Assembly (NCBI RefSeq): GCF_029223285.1
Contig: NZ_JARHUJ010000005.1
Span: forward strand, 434,001-498,000
Direction: 5' to 3'
Source of the DNA: Paraflavitalea sp. CAU 1676
Lineage (GTDB): Bacteria; Bacteroidota; Bacteroidia; Chitinophagales; Chitinophagaceae
Length of the DNA: 64,000 nucleotides
Shown: piece after piece, positions 60,522 to 64,000 of the stretch
How positions within the stretch are numbered: position 1 is the first letter of the stretch
How the letters are laid out: each line of letters starts with the position of its first letter
Made by a program: the position numbers and the translations under genes
Notes under the pieces: generated by a model
What the model was told of the DNA's origin: nothing
The model's input: only the letters and a program-made list of their open reading frames with translations
The model's database searches: none

Positions 60522-61625
60522 ATGCTTAGAAGAGACTATCTAATTGCGTTGCTGGCTTGCTGGATTGGCTGTATGCTGGGGGCTCAAGGTCAGCAGTTGG
60601 TGGCCGATTCGGTGATGCAACGTATTTACGGGGAGATCAAAACTCCTTTCAAATATGGTATGGTCGTAGTGCCGGCGGATGATTCGAAGAAGATCGACTG
60701 TCCGACAGTTTTTCGCAAAGGCGATACCTGGTACATGACCTATATCGTGTTCGATGGCCGTGGCTATGAAACCTGGTTGTCGGAAAGCAAGGACCTGTTG
60801 CAATGGACGCCCAAAGGTAAACTGCTTTCGATGGCTGACTCCTCCCAATGGGATGGTAACCAGCGGGCGGGTTATCCCGTTTTGCAGGACATGACCTGGG
60901 GTGGTAGTTATGCATTGCAAAAGTATAGCGGCAAATACTGGATGTCGTATATCGGTGGTGCAGAAAAGGGGTATGAGGCGGGCCTGTTGTCGATCGGGAT
61001 GGCTTATACCAAGGGGTCGCCCTGGAAGGCGCATGAGTGGCAACGGTTGCCGGCTCCGGTTTTGACCTCAAAGGATACCGATGTACGGTGGTGGGAGAAT
61101 AAAAAGCAATTCAAGAGTACGGTGATCTGGGATAAAGAAAAGAAAACGGGTTATCCTTTTGTGATGTATTACAATGCCAATGGCGATTCGGCGGTCAATA
61201 ATATCAAGACGCGCTGGTTTGAGCGCATCGGTATGGCCGTTTCGAATGATATGGTGCACTGGAAGCGATTTGAGGTTGAGCCGGTGATGCATCACCCAGC
61301 GGGGATTACCGGCGATGCGGTGATCCAACGGATTGGTGATGTGTATGTGATGTTCTATTTCGGTGCTTTCTGGACGGGGCGCAAAGATGCTTTCAACCGG
61401 TTTGCGTGTTCGTACGACCTGGTGCACTGGACCGACTGGCAGGGCGATGACCTCATCAAGAGCAGTGAACCGTATGATGACCGTTTTGCCCACAAGTCAT
61501 TTGTGGTAAAACACAAAGGCATTGTATATCATTTTTACTGTGCGGTGAACAAGAAAGATCAGCGTGGTATTGCGGTGGCAACGTCTGTTGATCAGGGTAA
61601 AAGCAATATTTCGTTTGTAAAGTAA
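60522..61625 (+). CDS. secreted five-bladed beta-propeller glycosidase (GH43-like)
   Basis: 367 residues with a signal peptide ending near GAQGQ. The propeller signature repeats are visible: DCPTVFRKGDTWYMTYIVFDGRGYETWLSES, SKDLLQWTPKG, KYWMSYIGGAEKGYEAGLLSIGMAY, MVHWKRFEVEPVM, VYVMFYFGAFWTG, SYDLVHWTDWQ. These are the strand pairs of GH43, GH32 and GH62 type enzymes. Acidic residues (Asp in DCPTVF and GDAVIQ, Glu in SSEPYDDRF) are candidates for the catalytic set. An arabinosidase, galactosidase or related activity on pectin side chains fits the context. The gap to the GH28 gene is 152 nt, with no terminator seen. Confidence 0.82.
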   Translation: MLRRDYLIALLACWIGCMLGAQGQQLVADSVMQRIYGEIKTPFKYGMVVVPADDSKKIDCPTVFRKGDTWYMTYIVFDGRGYETWLSESKDLLQWTPKGKLLSMADSSQWDGNQRAGYPVLQDMTWGGSYALQKYSGKYWMSYIGGAEKGYEAGLLSIGMAYTKGSPWKAHEWQRLPAPVLTSKDTDVRWWENKKQFKSTVIWDKEKKTGYPFVMYYNANGDSAVNNIKTRWFERIGMAVSNDMVHWKRFEVEPVMHHPAGITGDAVIQRIGDVYVMFYFGAFWTGRKDAFNRFACSYDLVHWTDWQGDDLIKSSEPYDDRFAHKSFVVKHKGIVYHFYCAVNKKDQRGIAVATSVDQGKSNISFVK

Positions 61626-61648
61626 GGTGTGGGCTCAATCTTTCTATT

Positions 61649-64000
61649 ATGGTTTCTGCTAAAAAATATACGGCTTTCCTGTTGGTGTTCTTTTGTGTGG
61701 GTGTTGTGTGTGCCCAACGAAGGGTTATTGATTTCAACTATGGCTGGAAGTTCAGGCTGGGGAATGATAGTGCGGCCTTCGCCGCTGCTTACAACGATGC
61801 AAGCTGGCGGGTACTGGATGTGCCGCATGACTGGAGCATCGAGGGCAGCTTCGACGAGAAGCATCCTGCTACCAATCAGGGTGGTTCGTTGCCCGGTGGT
61901 TTCGGCTGGTACCGTAAAAAGTTTGTGTTGCCGGCCGGATTGGCGGGTAAACAGGTGGCCATCGAGTTTGATGGCATTTATCGCAACAGTGAAGTATGGA
62001 TCAATGGCCATTACCTGGGCAAGCGGCCCAATGGCTACATCTCTTTCGGATATGACCTGACGCCTTACCTGCAGAAGCCGAACGTGGCTAATGTGATCGC
62101 GGTGAAGGTGGATAATAGTCAGCAACCTAATTCGCGGTGGTACACAGGGTCGGGCATTTACCGCAATGTGCGCGTAGTGGTGACGGATCGGGTGGCGGTG
62201 GATCAATGGGGTAGTTATGTTACGACACCGGTTATTACCAAGCAGGCTGCCAGCGTTCGCGTTGCGTTGCAGTTGCGCAGGGTGGGGCAGCAGGCGCCAT
62301 ATGTTGAAGTGATCACTAAGATCATCGATGCAAAGGGCAGGGTAGTAGCTGAAAAGGGTTTGAAGGATGTGGTGTTACATGACTCTTTGCAGGCCGTAGT
62401 GGTGCCTTTGCAGGTTGCTGCGCCTCAATTGTGGTCGGTGAACAGACCCTATTTGTACAGGGCGGTAACCAGTATAGTGCAGGGCGGTAAAGTGATCGAC
62501 AAATATGCTACGACATTTGGCGTGCGGTATTTCCGGTTCGACGCCGATAAAGGATTTTTTCTGAATGACGAGCCGTTGAAGATCCTGGGTGTGTGTATGC
62601 ACCATGACCTGGGCGCTTTGGGCGCGGCGGTGAACGTGCGGGCGATGGAGCGGCAACTGGAGATCATGAAAGCGATGGGCGCCAATGCGATCCGTACGGC
62701 GCACAATCCACCGGCGCCGGAGCTGCTGGACTTATGCGACAGGATGGGATTACTGGTGATCGATGAAGCGTTTGATATGTGGCGGAAGAAGAAAAACAAG
62801 TTCGACTATTATGCCGATTTCCCCGAGTGGCACCGGCGCGACCTGGAAGACCAGGTGAAACGCGATCGCAACCATCCTTCGGTGTTTTTGTGGAGCATAG
62901 GCAATGAAATAAGAGAGCAATTCGATAGCACGGGCATCACGCTTACGCGGGAGCTGGTGGATATTGTGAAAGCACTGGACACTACGAGGCCGGTGATCGC
63001 TGCGCTGAGCGAATGGAACCCAGCGAAGAACTTCATGTATCAGTCGGGCGTATTTGATGTGGTGGGGTTGAACTATCATCACGAAGTGTATGCCGACTTT
63101 CAAAAGCATTATCCCGGCAAAGCCTTTTTGGCCACGGAAAATATGTCGGCCCTGGCTACGCGGGGGCATTATGATCTTCCTTCGGATACCATGAAATTCT
63201 GGCCGCAGAAATCTCCCATGAAATATGTGGAAGGCGGGAATGCTGATCTTACCGTATCGGCCTTTGACCAGGTGGCTGCCTATTGGGGATCTACCCATGA
63301 AACGACGTGGAAGATCATCAAAAAGCATCCTTTTCTATCGGGGCTGTTTGTGTGGACGGGTTTCGATTATCTCGGCGAGCCGGTGCCTTATCCCTGGCCG
63401 GCGCGGAGTTCGTATTATGGCATTGTGGACCTGGCGGGCTTTCCCAAAGACGTGTATTACCTGTATCAAAGTGAGTGGACGAATAAGCCGGTGCTGCATG
63501 TGTTTCCGCATTGGAACTGGCAGCCGGGGCAGGTGGTGGATGTGTGGGCGTATTATAACCAGGCCGATGAGGTGGAGCTTTTTCTCAACGGCCGGTCGCT
63601 GGGTGTGCAACGGAAAAATGGTGATGACCTGCATGTGATGTGGCGGGTGCCTTTCGAGGCCGGCGAGCTGCGGGCGGTGTCGCGCAGGGGCGGTGAAACA
63701 GTGCTGGAAAAGACGATCAAAACTGCCGGAAAAGCTTTCCGGCTGGAATTGATACCCGACAGGAAGATTATCCATGCCGACGGCAAGGATCTTTCTTTTA
63801 TAACCATCCGTATTTTGGATGAAAAGGGCAGCATAGTACAGGATGCGGACCCTTCGATAAAGGTAAATCTGACAGGTAACGGTTCGCTGGCTGCCATGGA
63901 CAATGGTTACCAGGCCAGCCTGGAATCGTTTAAAGGCAAGGAACACAAGGCGTACCATGGTTTGTGCCTGGCGATCATCCAATCGGGCAGGGTAGGCGGC
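61649..64000 (+). CDS. GH2 beta-galactosidase-type glycosidase (3' end outside window)
   Basis: Read from the ATG at 61649, which lies 23 nt after the previous stop, the frame is open to the window end (784 residues seen). A signal peptide (MVSAKKYTAFLLVFFCVGVVCA) is followed by the sugar-binding domain (VIDFNYGWKFRLGNDSA, DVPHDWSIEG, GFGWYRKKF, VWINGHYLGKRPNGY), an immunoglobulin-like domain and the TIM barrel. The acid/base Glu lies in VFLWSIGNEI and the nucleophile is probably in FLATENMSALA. The C-terminal part (TNKPVLHVFPHWNWQPGQVVDVWAYYN) has the start of a DUF4982-like domain. It would remove terminal beta-linked galactose or glucuronate from pectin side chains. Confidence 0.92.
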   Translation, partial: MVSAKKYTAFLLVFFCVGVVCAQRRVIDFNYGWKFRLGNDSAAFAAAYNDASWRVLDVPHDWSIEGSFDEKHPATNQGGSLPGGFGWYRKKFVLPAGLAGKQVAIEFDGIYRNSEVWINGHYLGKRPNGYISFGYDLTPYLQKPNVANVIAVKVDNSQQPNSRWYTGSGIYRNVRVVVTDRVAVDQWGSYVTTPVITKQAASVRVALQLRRVGQQAPYVEVITKIIDAKGRVVAEKGLKDVVLHDSLQAVVVPLQVAAPQLWSVNRPYLYRAVTSIVQGGKVIDKYATTFGVRYFRFDADKGFFLNDEPLKILGVCMHHDLGALGAAVNVRAMERQLEIMKAMGANAIRTAHNPPAPELLDLCDRMGLLVIDEAFDMWRKKKNKFDYYADFPEWHRRDLEDQVKRDRNHPSVFLWSIGNEIREQFDSTGITLTRELVDIVKALDTTRPVIAALSEWNPAKNFMYQSGVFDVVGLNYHHEVYADFQKHYPGKAFLATENMSALATRGHYDLPSDTMKFWPQKSPMKYVEGGNADLTVSAFDQVAAYWGSTHETTWKIIKKHPFLSGLFVWTGFDYLGEPVPYPWPARSSYYGIVDLAGFPKDVYYLYQSEWTNKPVLHVFPHWNWQPGQVVDVWAYYNQADEVELFLNGRSLGVQRKNGDDLHVMWRVPFEAGELRAVSRRGGETVLEKTIKTAGKAFRLELIPDRKIIHADGKDLSFITIRILDEKGSIVQDADPSIKVNLTGNGSLAAMDNGYQASLESFKGKEHKAYHGLCLAIIQSGRVGG

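Noticed and set aside
1-64000. tRNA, rRNA, CRISPR arrays, insertion sequences or prophage
   Set aside because: No regular repeat-spacer pattern, transposase or phage structural gene, and no recognisable RNA gene was seen on reading both strands; a covariance-model scan was not possible.

Overview
The window looks like a chromosomal segment of a Bacteroidota bacterium, most likely of the Chitinophagaceae or a close relative. The evidence is consistent across the window: promoters with the Bacteroidota -7 box TAnnTTTG and few Shine-Dalgarno sequences, SusB-type GH97, type IX secretion C-terminal domains, TonB-dependent receptors with a carboxypeptidase-like N-terminal domain, LytS/LytTR two-component pairs, DUF4349 and many lipoproteins. 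I saw no rRNA, tRNA, CRISPR array, transposase or phage gene. The genus is not determined by what is visible.

Layout. 1-9 kb: the 5' part of a FAD/Fe-S D-lactate dehydrogenase-type oxidase, two secreted proteins of unknown function, a GH97 glycosidase and a sulfatase. 9-19 kb: a DUF1254/DUF1214 lipoprotein, a YeiH exporter, a TonB-linked outer-membrane protein facing a LytS/LytTR pair, and the proBA proline operon. 19-23 kb: a tandem pair of PL14-like lyase lipoproteins, then an SDR gene and a TetR gene sharing matching operators. 23-31 kb: ThuA, GH29 fucosidase and SMP-30 genes; a Nudix/XdhC/MobA-like operon; a short candidate RNA or peptide unit; a P450 facing an ArsR-type regulator. 31-45 kb: a modular PL9 pectate lyase with a type IX signal, an SDR, an oxidoreductase, cvfB, fabF facing an HxlR regulator with two matching operators, a propeller histidine kinase with its LytTR partner, and two secreted proteins.

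45.3-55.1 kb is a tightly packed eight-gene operon: MaoC dehydratase, a solute-binding-protein fold without export signal, two family III CoA-transferases, an amidohydrolase lactonase, a RhaT-type symporter, a Gfo/Idh/MocA dehydrogenase and a large secreted glycosidase-like protein. 55.9-64 kb holds a DUF4349 protein, a repeat-tailed unknown, a DNA-binding-domain-only AraC regulator, and a secreted pectin or glycan set: GH28, a GH43-like propeller and GH2 (cut by the window end).

The most interesting signal is a long conserved element upstream of both the CoA-transferase operon and the GH28 operon: ATAGTAAAATA, one variable base, TCCATCATTTCAG, then TGACATTG and a -7-like box. It suggests that extracellular pectin breakdown and an unusual CoA-linked intracellular route for a rhamnose-like sugar or sugar acid form one regulon. 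This pairing is the best candidate for an undescribed system in the window.
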